From the NCBI GenBank assembly GCA_029553475.1, contig JAKPKV010000046.1, positions 1 to 45,810 on the forward strand: a stretch of 45,810 nt of DNA, in the 5' to 3' direction. The stretch's first letter is position 1. Each line of letters begins with the position of its first letter. The stretch comes from Armatimonadota bacterium. GTDB lineage: Bacteria > Armatimonadota > Hebobacteria > CAIYQO01. Positions 17,433-25,351 of the stretch are shown in pieces. Made by a program: the position numbers and the translations under genes. The notes below the pieces were generated by a model. It was not told where the DNA came from and did not search any database. It was given only the letters and a program-made list of their open reading frames with translations.

Positions 17433-17909
17433 TCAACTCAGCACGGCGGCCACCAGGCTCAGCGGCGAGGCGTCCGCCAGCGGCTCCAGCTTCTCCAACA
17501 GCTCGCGGGCGAAGGTGTAATGCGGGCGCATGGTGACGGCCATGTGCAGGTGCTTGACGCAGGACGCGAGCCGCCGGCGCGCGTTGGCGGCCGCGAGCTT
17601 GTAGCGGAAGATTTTCCTTTTCCCGTAGACCGTCGTCACGCGTTCGATGGCTTTCGCGTGATTATCCGGGTGCAGCGCGTCCTGCCAATTCATGTGCAGA
17701 TGGCCGAGGGAGATGCCGGCCTTCGTGAGGGCGACGAGGAAGTGAGCGCCGATCTCTTCCGAGGCGGCGAACGCGAAATAATAATGCGCGTCCGGCGCAT
17801 CGCGTTTGTACCTCAGCGCTTCCTGAAATGCGGCGCGCGCTTCAGCGAATTCGTGGTCGGCGGCATACTCCTTGCCCTCCATCATCGCTTTCGCAAAGCG
17901 GTCAGTCAT
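17433..17909 (-). CDS. TPR-type helical protein, paralogue 2
   Basis: A 158-residue soluble helical protein, full-length paralogue of the gene at 16514-16993. The TPR-like pairs are EFAEARAAFQEALRYKRDAP and CVKHLHMAVTMRPHYTFARE; the middle carries FAFAASEEIGAHFL and RKIFRYKLAAANARRRLA. I start at ATG 17909 (GAGGTG upstream), not at an in-frame codon near 18002 that would add an unstructured stretch. Role unknown; a dimerising or scaffold protein is possible. Confidence 0.75.
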   Translation of the reverse strand: MTDRFAKAMMEGKEYAADHEFAEARAAFQEALRYKRDAPDAHYYFAFAASEEIGAHFLVALTKAGISLGHLHMNWQDALHPDNHAKAIERVTTVYGKRKIFRYKLAAANARRRLASCVKHLHMAVTMRPHYTFARELLEKLEPLADASPLSLVAAVLS

Positions 17910-18037
17910 GGGGGTCCACCTCAAATAATCATCAGCAGCACGGGAGAAAATCGGTCCGACCGACCCCGGATCGGGGCATGGTCGCCGTGATAATGATACC
18001 ACGCTGTGGTGTTCAGCGCCAGTCGGGGCAACGTGTG

Positions 18038-18046
18038 TGGTATAAT
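18038..18046 (+). promoter_or_regulatory. Extended -10 promoter for the secreted-protein locus
   Basis: TGG followed by a perfect TATAAT (18041-18046) makes an extended -10 element. No good -35 is seen at 16-18 bp. Transcription would give a leader of about 125 bases to the LPP20-like gene. The -10 is embedded in the palindrome GGTATAATACC (18039-18049), a possible operator. Confidence 0.55.
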
Positions 18047-18176
18047 ACCGCCGTCAACTTCTCGCGGCAGGGCTGCCGGTCGAACGATCCACCGATTTTT
18101 CGCGCAGCTTGGCAACTCTTTCCCATTTTCGCGTATTACTCAGTACAGCACCGCTGACGCGGTGGAGGAGGATGCG

Positions 18177-19037
18177 ATGCGAGTCGTGCTGTTGAGCGTC
18201 GTCACGCTGGCGCTGATGGCGCCGCTGCTGGCGGGCGACACGCCGGTGACCATGACCGGCGTGCTCGAAACACCGACCGTGGGCGGCGCGGTGAACTGGA
18301 CGGATGGCGTCGCGCGCGCCATCGGCATCGGGGCGCCGCCAGCCCAGGTGCGCGGCCCCCAGGCGGCGGTGCTGGCCCGGCGCGCGGCGCTGCTGGACGC
18401 CCGCCGCAATCTGCTGGAAGTCATCCAGGGGGTGCGGATTTCCTCGACCACCACCGTGCGCAACGCCATGACTGAAGATGACGTCATCACCAGCAGCGTG
18501 CAGGGCTTCATCCGCGGCGCGCGCGTGGTGCGCGAGGAAACGCGGGCGGATGGCGCCGTGCTGGTGGAAGTGGCGGTGGCACTCTATGGCGGCGCGGAGA
18601 GCCTGGCCGGCCGTCTCGAGCTGCCGGAGCGGCTGGCGTCCGTGCCCGAGCCGCCGAACGCTGATCTCGCCGCGCCGCCGGCCGTGCAGGGCAACTATAC
18701 CGGTCTGCTCATTGACTGCCGGGGGGTAAAGCTGGCCCCGGCCATGTGTCCGAAAATCCTCGACGTGAACGGCGCCGAGGTGTGGGGCAGGGTGGAGGTG
18801 ACGAACGACGTGCTGCTGGAAAAGGGACTGGCAGGCTACTACCCGTCCGTCGAGCGCGCCCTGGAGCTGGGCCGCGTGGGCCGCAACCCGCTCATCATTC
18901 GCGCGGCACGCGCCGCCGGCAACGGGCAATTCCCCACGGACGCGGTGGTGAGCCTGGCGGATGCCCGCCGCATCCTCGCCGAAGACGCGGCGACGCATTT
19001 TCTGCGCAAGCTGGCGGTGGGATTCGTCGTGGAATGA
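18177..19037 (+). CDS. Secreted LPP20-like protein
   Basis: A 286-residue exported protein. The signal peptide MRVVLLSVVTLALMAPLLAG lacks a lipobox Cys. Residues ~60-140 have the LPP20 pattern: ARRAALLDARRNLLEVIQGV then RISSTTTV, SSVQGFIRGARVV and VLVEVAVALYG. LPP20-type proteins are envelope proteins and often accompany flagellar or surface structures (for example beside FlgO/FlgT), but no flagellar gene is present here. The C-terminal half (TGLLIDCRGVKLAPAMCPKI onward) resembles regions found in other LPP20 family members. GGAGGAG lies 6 bases before ATG 18177. It is first of three same-strand secreted-protein genes. Confidence 0.75.
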   Translation: MRVVLLSVVTLALMAPLLAGDTPVTMTGVLETPTVGGAVNWTDGVARAIGIGAPPAQVRGPQAAVLARRAALLDARRNLLEVIQGVRISSTTTVRNAMTEDDVITSSVQGFIRGARVVREETRADGAVLVEVAVALYGGAESLAGRLELPERLASVPEPPNADLAAPPAVQGNYTGLLIDCRGVKLAPAMCPKILDVNGAEVWGRVEVTNDVLLEKGLAGYYPSVERALELGRVGRNPLIIRAARAAGNGQFPTDAVVSLADARRILAEDAATHFLRKLAVGFVVE

Positions 19038-19100
19038 AGCGGGGCGGGGTGCAGGCAGCATGTGCGGCCATGCGCGGGGCGCAGAGGCGGCGGGCTTTTC

Positions 19101-19125
19101 GAGTACGAGTACGAGCACGAGTACG
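19101..19125 (+). repeat. CGAGTA-type hexanucleotide tract
   Basis: About four units of period 6 (CGAGTA, CGAGTA, CGAGCA, CGAGTA) lie 24 bases before the CsgG-like start codon. Similar tracts occur at 22834-22879 (opposite strand) and 32108-32133, all outside genes. Confidence 0.7.
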
Positions 19126-19148
19126 GTAAAGGCGGGAGGAATACGACG

Positions 19149-20717
19149 ATGGTGCGCATCAGCCTGTTACTGGTCGGAGTGCTGTTCATGGCGGGGGCGT
19201 GGGCGGTGGATGACGCGGCGCTGATGGCCGCCTCCCTCGCGCAGCAGTTGGTCGCCGACGCGGCGGCGGGCGCGGTGAAGGGCAAGACGCTGGCCGTGGC
19301 GCGTTTCGCCAATCGCAGCGAAGACGAGGACATCAACCCGGTCGTGCTGCAGGAGAAGCTCATCACCGCGCTGGTGAAGGCGCGCTGGTGCAAGGTGGTG
19401 GAGCGCGAGCGGCTGGACCGCGCGCTGGCGCAGCTGAAGCTGGACGCGGCCGGCCTCACCGACCCGGCGACGCGCAAACAGCTCGGCAAGCTGCTCAGCG
19501 CCGACTACCTGCTGCTGGGCAGCGTCGCCGGTCAAGTCGGCAGGATCACGGCCGATGCCCACCTGCTGGCGATCGAAAGCGGGGAGATCGTGCTCGCGGC
19601 CGACTACCCGCCGAAAACGCAGCGGCCCGGCACGGCGACGGATGCGCGCATCCCCCCGGCGGCCGACATCGTCACGGATGACGCGGACGCGGTGGTGCGC
19701 CTGCAGGCCTGGAGCTCGGCGGAGGTGGCGGTCACCTCGTCCGCCTGGGAGCGCGGGCCGGCGAAGCGCGGGGCGGTGCGCTGGCTGGTGGAACAGGAGA
19801 TCCTGCGAGACGCGGAGGACGTGCTGGAGGCCTGGAGGCCGGAGATCACCGCGCGCATCTACGCTAAAGCGGACAGCTACGTGCTGGAGATCGTCCCGCG
19901 GGAAGATGCTTACTACCTGCGCCTGAACCTGACGCACATCACGCGTGAGCTGGTGAGCATCACCTTCGGCAAGATCACTCCGCGGGTGGCGGTACTCACC
20001 ACCGAGCAGATTCTCACCCGCCCGGCGCCGGACCCGGCGGTGCAGACGGCCATCAACGCCGCGCTGCTGCAATATGGCTTCCAGGTGGTGGACGTGGCGC
20101 AGGCGAAAGCGGCAAAACTGCGCGAATCGCTGCTGCAGGCGGAATCGGGCGACGCGCGGGCGGTGAACCTGGTGCGCCAGGCCGCCGGCGAGCTGGATGC
20201 CGACCTCTTCGCGCTGGGAGAGAGCTTCGCCCAGCAGCGCGAGCGCCGGGACGGTTTCGATGCCCGCGTCGAGTACCGGCTGGTGGAGGGCGCGACGGCG
20301 CGCCTGCTCGCCTCCATCGCGCAGGATGTCTCCCTCACCCGCGCCGAGGAGCCGAAACTCGATCCCGCCTCGCTGGTGCTGGCCAAACGGGCGCTGCAGC
20401 GTGCGGCGGAGCGGACGGCGCCCCGCATGGCGGCGGAGATGCTGAAATCATTCGGCAAGCCGGTCTACCGCCTGCGCGTGTGGAAGATCGGCAGCTACGA
20501 TAATCGCGAGAAGATCATCCAGGGATTGAAGGATGCCTTGGGCGGGGCCACGGTCACGGCGACCACCTTTGACCTGCGCGGCACCAACAGCGCGGTCTTC
20601 GCCATCGGCACCAAGCGCGACGCGGACAGTATTGCCCGCGCCCTGCGCGCCATCCCCGGCCTGAAGATCAAGGTCACGGAGATCGCCTGCCGGTCGCTGG
20701 TGGCGGAGGTGGAGTGA
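19149..20717 (+). CDS. CsgG/FlgO-like secreted protein
   Basis: A 522-residue exported protein. After a signal peptide (MVRISLLLVGVLFMAGAWA, no lipobox Cys) residues ~40-150 form a CsgG/FlgO-type domain: TLAVARFANRSEDEDINPVV, LITALVKARWCKVVERERLD and LGKLLSADYLLLGSV. A second, degenerate copy of the fold may follow (VAVLTTEQILTRPAPDPAVQ, ADLFALGESFAQ), and the C-terminus has a small alpha/beta domain (VYRLRVWKIGSYDNREKIIQ). CsgG forms outer-membrane pores for curli and FlgO-like relatives support flagella; neither partner set is present. GGGAGGA lies 8 bases before ATG 19149. It stands 111 bases after the LPP20-like gene and 179 before the next secreted protein. Confidence 0.75.
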   Translation: MVRISLLLVGVLFMAGAWAVDDAALMAASLAQQLVADAAAGAVKGKTLAVARFANRSEDEDINPVVLQEKLITALVKARWCKVVERERLDRALAQLKLDAAGLTDPATRKQLGKLLSADYLLLGSVAGQVGRITADAHLLAIESGEIVLAADYPPKTQRPGTATDARIPPAADIVTDDADAVVRLQAWSSAEVAVTSSAWERGPAKRGAVRWLVEQEILRDAEDVLEAWRPEITARIYAKADSYVLEIVPREDAYYLRLNLTHITRELVSITFGKITPRVAVLTTEQILTRPAPDPAVQTAINAALLQYGFQVVDVAQAKAAKLRESLLQAESGDARAVNLVRQAAGELDADLFALGESFAQQRERRDGFDARVEYRLVEGATARLLASIAQDVSLTRAEEPKLDPASLVLAKRALQRAAERTAPRMAAEMLKSFGKPVYRLRVWKIGSYDNREKIIQGLKDALGGATVTATTFDLRGTNSAVFAIGTKRDADSIARALRAIPGLKIKVTEIACRSLVAEVE

Positions 20718-20896
20718 GGACACGGCGCGCGGAGGTGGGGGGAGATGGGGCACGGTCCCTTCGGCCCCCCGCCCCGGGCCAGTGGGCACGGGGGGAGGGG
20801 CGCCGGGCACGCACGCCGATATCACGGCACCCCCGGGCCGGGGGTGAGGGAGCGGCCAGCAACCTGGCACACAGCGTAGAGTCGGGAGGAAAAAGG

Positions 20897-22798
20897 ATGC
20901 GCACGATCATCATCACGGTGATTGGCCTGCTGGCCGGCGCGGCGGCGCTGGCGCAGGGCTTCCTGGAGGAGGGGGTGCTGAATCGGAAACGGACAGGGGT
21001 CACGTCCTATCCGGTCTATATCATCTCCAATCTGCCTGAGCGCGCGGTCGTGCCGGTCATGCGCGGCAGCCTGGACGTGAAGCGCGGCCATTTCCGCTAC
21101 GTCCCGCTGCACGACGTCGGGCGCCAGGGGCGGCGGAAACGCGACCTGCTGCCGATGGCCCTCGGCAAAAACGCCGAATACGTGGTGGTGATGGACGCGT
21201 CGGCGGCGCTCTCCGCGGAGGACGCCGGGCGGCTGGCGGCGCTGCGCGAGGCGCTCTTCCCCGGCATGCCCGAGCCGCCGGCGGGGCAGATCTTCGCCTT
21301 CGCGCACAGCGCCATCCGCGCCAAGGACGAGTTCCAGCTCTTCATCAGCGTGCCGCACGCGCGCTGGCTGCCCGCCGTGCGTGCCGACCTGGCCGCCGCG
21401 CTGCCCGAGCTGACCTCCGGGATACCCTACACCTTCGCGCACGCCATCACCCGCACGCTGGTGCTGACGAACGACCCCCAAACGCGGGCGCTGATGACCG
21501 GCGTCTTCCGCTACGACGACCCGCAGATCTTCACGCTGGACGAGTTCGCGGCGTTCCGCGACGCTGGGCCGGCGGAGCGGCGCATCCTCGCGCTGAACTG
21601 GAACGGCGACGAGGAGATCACCCCGGCGATGGCGGTGCAGGTGCTACCCGCGCCGCTGCGCCCCCGCTGCGCCGCGCAGACGCCGGACCGCATGGGCATC
21701 ACCGGCTGGCAGCGCTTCTGCCGGCAGGCCATCGCCCAGCGCTTCGAGGAGGACGGCGGCGTCACCTGGGTGATCGCCGCCCCCACGGCCGCCTATCTGC
21801 GCGCGCTGGCGGCGCAGGTGAGGCGCAACCGCTTCCTCGGCGGGCCGTATCGCGTGGAGCTCTGCGACCTCAGCTACGTGGATAAGCTCTCGGTGGGCGT
21901 CTACCTCGCCACGCCGGACGTGGACCGCAACCGGCTGGTGCTGCAGCAGCGCATGGAGGAGATCGTCGGCGGCGTGCTGCGCTCGAAGGTGCGCTCGATG
22001 GTGTCCACGCAGAACTGGGGCCAGACGCTGCAGGAGGCGCTGGGCCAGGATCCGGAGACGGACAACCCCTTTCGCCGCCCGGAAAGCCTGCGCATGGTCA
22101 ACCAGGCCAGCGATTCGGATGCCGTGCTGCTGCTGTGGGTGAAGACGCTGAGTCCGAAGGTGACGCATGACATGACCGCCAGCCGGTTGACGCGCCCCTA
22201 CCCCGCCTTCACCGAGCCGGAGCCGAAGCCGCCGAACCCCAACGAGCGCGAGTATATCATCTGCGGCCAGCATATCTACCCCGGCGAGTCGGAAGACGCG
22301 CGCCGGCAGAGCGAAGCGTACCGGCGCGACTACCGGCGCTATGAGGAGGAACAGGATCGCTGGGAGCGCCGCAAGTGGGAATGGCAGCGCGGCGCCGAGC
22401 AGTATCGCGTCAACTACGAATTCACCGTCACCGCGCGGCCCAGCGTGGCGCTGTCCGGCTATCTGCGGCTGCTCGATTTGAAAGGCCCGCAGCGCATCCT
22501 CTGGAGCACGGAAGTGGAGCTGGCGCGCACGGGCAACAGCTACGCGCTGAACACCATTCCCGTACAAGTGATCGGCGAAGGCCGCGACCCCCGCCAGCCG
22601 GAGATCCGCGCCGACTACCGCGACGCCTATACCTGGGCGGAATGCACGCGCGCGGTGAACGGCGATGCCATCTACGGCGTCGGCCAGACCGCCCTCCTCG
22701 ACTCGCTGCGCGACGGCGTCCACCGGCTGGGCGAAAACGCCCTGTGGGCAACCGACCTGAAATCCTGGAACCTGCCGGTGAAGCGGGTGCGGCAGTAG
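20897..22798 (+). CDS. Large secreted protein of unknown function
   Basis: A 633-residue protein with a signal peptide (MRTIIITVIGLLAGAAALAQ). I do not recognise the family. The N-terminal half is alpha/beta (YVVVMDASAALSAEDAGRLA; VTWVIAAPTAAYLRALAAQV). Residues ~465-505 are a highly charged, probably coiled-coil stretch (SEAYRRDYRRYEEEQDRWER), and the C-terminal part is beta-rich (YEFTVTARPSVALSGYLRLL). GGGAGGA lies 6 bases before ATG 20897; the longer in-frame extension upstream is low-complexity intergenic sequence. Position and strand place it with the LPP20-like and CsgG-like genes, so it may be part of the same envelope machinery. Confidence 0.6.
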   Translation: MRTIIITVIGLLAGAAALAQGFLEEGVLNRKRTGVTSYPVYIISNLPERAVVPVMRGSLDVKRGHFRYVPLHDVGRQGRRKRDLLPMALGKNAEYVVVMDASAALSAEDAGRLAALREALFPGMPEPPAGQIFAFAHSAIRAKDEFQLFISVPHARWLPAVRADLAAALPELTSGIPYTFAHAITRTLVLTNDPQTRALMTGVFRYDDPQIFTLDEFAAFRDAGPAERRILALNWNGDEEITPAMAVQVLPAPLRPRCAAQTPDRMGITGWQRFCRQAIAQRFEEDGGVTWVIAAPTAAYLRALAAQVRRNRFLGGPYRVELCDLSYVDKLSVGVYLATPDVDRNRLVLQQRMEEIVGGVLRSKVRSMVSTQNWGQTLQEALGQDPETDNPFRRPESLRMVNQASDSDAVLLLWVKTLSPKVTHDMTASRLTRPYPAFTEPEPKPPNPNEREYIICGQHIYPGESEDARRQSEAYRRDYRRYEEEQDRWERRKWEWQRGAEQYRVNYEFTVTARPSVALSGYLRLLDLKGPQRILWSTEVELARTGNSYALNTIPVQVIGEGRDPRQPEIRADYRDAYTWAECTRAVNGDAIYGVGQTALLDSLRDGVHRLGENALWATDLKSWNLPVKRVRQ

Positions 22799-22833
22799 CG
22801 CGCGGGGTGCGCCTGATCCCACGCGTTCACACG

Positions 22834-22879
22834 CGTGCTCGTAACTCATACTCGTAATCGTCATCGTCATCGTACTCGA
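22834..22879 (-). repeat. Hexanucleotide tract, minus-strand copy
   Basis: On the minus strand the units read CGAGTA, CGATGA, CGATGA, CGATTA, CGAGTA and then decay. Same family as the tracts at 19101 and 32108. It follows the end of the 633-residue secreted protein gene. Confidence 0.65.
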
Positions 22880-22989
22880 AGGCATCCCACTTTCCCTCGC
22901 CCTCCCGATCTCTCTGGCCGGCGAGACTCCGTCGCGCCGCGCGCGGAGGAACCGCTGCCGCATTTCCCCATACTCCCCGCGCGTCACCC

Positions 22990-23045
22990 CTTCACCTCTT
23001 CACCCCTTCACCTCTTCACCCCTTCACCCCTTCACCCCCTCACCT
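22990..23045 (+). repeat. Seven tandem 8-bp units CTTCACCY
   Basis: Seven consecutive 8-base units alternate CTTCACCT and CTTCACCC, the last with one change. Three units of the same motif lie on the other strand at 39025-39048. The stretch 22799-23087 has no gene otherwise. Confidence 0.85.
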
Positions 23046-23087
23046 CTCCGTGCTGAAAACGCCCAAACCGCCCGCAACGCGCCCACC

Positions 23088-23133
23088 TTGACACCCCCCT
23101 CTCCTCGTGCTACGATTACAAACTTCGTGTTAC
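23088..23133 (+). promoter_or_regulatory. nikR promoter with candidate NikR half-sites
   Basis: TTGACA (23088-23093), a 17-bp spacer and TACGAT (23111-23116) form a strong promoter. GTGCTAC (23107-23113) overlaps the -10 and GTGTTAC (23127-23133) lies over the transcription start, 20 bp apart start to start. GTGTTAC is the half-site predicted for NikR in several non-enteric bacteria, but there it is arranged as an inverted pair with GTAACAC; here the two are direct repeats. Autorepression by metal-loaded NikR is a reasonable guess. Confidence 0.6.
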
Positions 23134-23144
23134 GGAGGTGGCGC

Positions 23145-23564
23145 ATGCCCACGCTGGAACGGTTCGGCGTCTCGATGGAGGAGGAGCTGCTGGCGCGCTT
23201 TGACGCGCTCATCGCCGCGCGCGGCTATCCGTCGCGCTCCGAGGCGCTGCGCGACCTGGTGCGCCAGGAGCTGGTGCGCGAGGAGTGGGCCGACCCCGCC
23301 GCAATGGTGGTCGGCACGCTGACGGTGGTCTACGAGCACCACGAGCACGACCTCGCCAGCACGCTGGCCGATCTGCAGCATATCCACCACAACGCGATTA
23401 TCTGCACCACCCACGTCCACCTCGACGCGCACAACTGCCTGGAGGTCATCGTGCTGCGCGGGCCCAGCGCGCAGGTGCAAAGCATCGCCGACACGCTGCG
23501 GAGCACCCGCGGCGTGAAGCACGGCCAACTGGTCTGCACTACCACCGGCAAAAATGTCGGATAA
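23145..23564 (+). CDS. nikR: NikR-type nickel-responsive transcriptional regulator
   Basis: A 139-residue ribbon-helix-helix regulator with a C-terminal ACT-type metal-sensing domain; as a tetramer with bound nickel it represses metal-uptake genes. The DNA-binding strand is near residues 2-10 and the helices follow (SRSEALRDLVRQELV). All four high-affinity nickel ligands are present: His79, His90, His92 and Cys98, matching H76, H87, H89 and C95 of the E. coli protein, in HVHLDAHNCLEVIVLRG. GGAGGTG lies 4 bases before ATG 23145. It heads a five-gene run with a small secreted protein and the CbiMN, CbiQ and CbiO transporter, so it most likely controls that run. Confidence 0.93.
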   Translation: MPTLERFGVSMEEELLARFDALIAARGYPSRSEALRDLVRQELVREEWADPAAMVVGTLTVVYEHHEHDLASTLADLQHIHHNAIICTTHVHLDAHNCLEVIVLRGPSAQVQSIADTLRSTRGVKHGQLVCTTTGKNVG

Positions 23565-23607
23565 CGTTGTCGCCCCATAGATCACACCTCGAAGGAGCTG
23601 TCACGAC

Positions 23608-24270
23608 ATGTTCACCCCCCTTTCGCGACGGATCGCCCTGATCGGTCTGCTGCTGGCCGTGCCGCCGGCCTTCGCCGCCTACAGCGGCTTGGTAGGCATC
23701 CCCACCGCCGACATCATGCCCGCGGGCGCATACGCCGTCGTCGCGCAGACGGACGGCGCGCTGCCCGGCCGCGACCTCGATACCTATCTGCTTTGCGCGA
23801 CGGTGGGCGTCACCGACTGGCTGGAAGTCGGCGCGGATTACGACTTCAGCGCCGGCGCGGCGACCCGCGGCTACCTGGACGCGAAGCTGCTGCTGCCCAC
23901 CGCCGCGGAAGACGGCGCGCCGCACATCGCCGTCGGCGTCTTCAACATCGCGCGGAACACGGACGCCTCGCCCTACGTCGTGCTGACGCGCGAGTTCCCG
24001 CCCCTGCGCGCGCACGCCGGCGCCATGCTGCTGGACAACGATCCGCAGGCGTTCTTCGGCGTGGACCGGGCGCTGGGCGACCGCTGGGCGGTGATGGCCG
24101 ACTACACCACCGGCCCGGCGCAGTGCGCCACGGTGGGCGTCTGTACCGATCTCACCGACCGGCTGAACCTGCTCGTCGGCGCGCTCTTCCCCAATGCCGG
24201 CGGCGAGACGCGCTTCACCGTGCAGCTCGGTTTCGGCGGCAGCTATCGCGCCTGTCCGGCGCAGGAGTAA
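23608..24270 (+). CDS. Small secreted, probably outer-membrane barrel protein of the metal-uptake run
   Basis: A 220-residue protein with a signal peptide (FTPLSRRIALIGLLLAVPPA FA). The mature part has amphipathic beta-strands, an N-terminal motif YSGLVGIPTADIMPAGAYAV, and a C-terminal strand ETRFTVQLGFGGSYRA, as in small porin-like barrels. I do not know a name for it. GAAGGAG lies 8 bases before ATG 23608. It stands 43 bases after nikR, and its last codons overlap the ribosome site of cbiM, so it is co-translated with the transporter. Inference: it lets nickel or cobalt cross the outer membrane. Confidence 0.65.
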   Translation: MFTPLSRRIALIGLLLAVPPAFAAYSGLVGIPTADIMPAGAYAVVAQTDGALPGRDLDTYLLCATVGVTDWLEVGADYDFSAGAATRGYLDAKLLLPTAAEDGAPHIAVGVFNIARNTDASPYVVLTREFPPLRAHAGAMLLDNDPQAFFGVDRALGDRWAVMADYTTGPAQCATVGVCTDLTDRLNLLVGALFPNAGGETRFTVQLGFGGSYRACPAQE

Positions 24271-24274
24271 CACC

Positions 24275-25351
24275 ATGCATATCCCCGACGGTTATCTCGG
24301 TCCCCAGACCTATATCCCCGCGTGGGTGGCGATGGCGCCCTTCTGGGCGGCGGCCTCGGCGAAGCTGCAGCGCGAGCTGCGGCTGCGGCAGGTGCCGCTG
24401 CTGGCGCTGGGCGCGGCGTTCACCTTCGTCATCATGATGTTCAACGTGCCCATCCCCGGCGGCACCACCGGCCACGCGGTGGGCGCGGTGCTGGTGGCGG
24501 CGCTGCTCGGCCCGTGGGCGGCGGTGATCGCCGTCTCGCTGGCGTTGATCGTGCAGGCGCTGATGTTCGGCGACGGCGGCATCACCGCCATCGGCGCCAA
24601 CTGCCTCACCATGGCGGTCATCATGCCCTTCGTCGGCTGGGGCGTCTTCCGGCTCTTCGGCGGGCACGCGACGACGTCGCCGGCGCGCACGCTCGTCGCC
24701 GGCGCGGCGGCGGGCTATATCGGCCTGAACGTCGCGGCGCTCGCCACCGCCGTGCTCTTCGGCCTGCAGCCGCTGCTCTCGCGGGACGCGGCGGGGCTCG
24801 CGCTGCACAGCCCCTTCGGCCTGGGCATCGCCGTGCCCGTCATGGCCGCCGAGCACCTGCTGGTCTTCGGCTGGGTGGAGGCGCTGGTCACCGGGCTGGC
24901 GCTGGTCTACGTGCGGCAGACCATGCCGGAGCTGCTGCCGACAGCGGCCCCGGCGCCCCCCGCCCGCCCCTGGAAGCGCGTCGCCGTCACCCTGCTCGTG
25001 CTCGCGCTGCTCTCGCCCATCGGCCTGTTCCTGCCGGAATATTTCAAGGCCGGCGACGCCTGGGGCGAGTGGGCGCCGGAAGACCTGCCGGCGCAGATGC
25101 AGGAGCATGGTTTCGCGCAGGGATATATCCCGCGGCAGCTCGAGCGGGTGAGCGGGCTGTGGCGGGCGCCGCTGCCCGACTACGCGCTGCCCGGCCAAGA
25201 GGCCCCGCCGGTGCTCGGGATCGGCTATGTCCTCTCCGCCCTGCTCGGCATGGGGATGATCGTGCTGCTCATCGTCATGGCGCGCCGTTTCCTGACCAGA
25301 AAGGAACCCGATGGTCTCGCTTCCGGCGTGGATGCATCCGGCGGCGGCTGA
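24275..25351 (+). CDS. cbiM: Cobalt/nickel ECF transporter substrate-binding subunit, CbiM-CbiN fusion
   Basis: A 358-residue inner-membrane protein. It begins MHIPDGYL, the CbiM/NikM N-terminus whose free amine and His2 bind the metal. It has the conserved core (VPIPGGTTGHAVGAVLVAAL, IVQALMFGDGGITAIGANCL) in six or seven helices. The ~130-residue extension has AWGEWAPEDLP, a large periplasmic loop and a final helix (VLSALLGMGMIVLLIVMARR), as in fused CbiMN/NikMN proteins. AGGAG lies 7 bases before ATG 24275. CbiM captures Co2+ or Ni2+ and couples to CbiQ and CbiO. NikR upstream favours nickel; the B12-dependent reductase 10 kb away would need cobalt. Confidence 0.93.
   Translation: MHIPDGYLGPQTYIPAWVAMAPFWAAASAKLQRELRLRQVPLLALGAAFTFVIMMFNVPIPGGTTGHAVGAVLVAALLGPWAAVIAVSLALIVQALMFGDGGITAIGANCLTMAVIMPFVGWGVFRLFGGHATTSPARTLVAGAAAGYIGLNVAALATAVLFGLQPLLSRDAAGLALHSPFGLGIAVPVMAAEHLLVFGWVEALVTGLALVYVRQTMPELLPTAAPAPPARPWKRVAVTLLVLALLSPIGLFLPEYFKAGDAWGEWAPEDLPAQMQEHGFAQGYIPRQLERVSGLWRAPLPDYALPGQEAPPVLGIGYVLSALLGMGMIVLLIVMARRFLTRKEPDGLASGVDASGGG

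Noticed and set aside
17045-17536. Open frames across the spacer between the TPR paralogues
   Set aside because: They arise from the GC-rich inverted repeat, exist in several frames at once on both strands and show no protein features.
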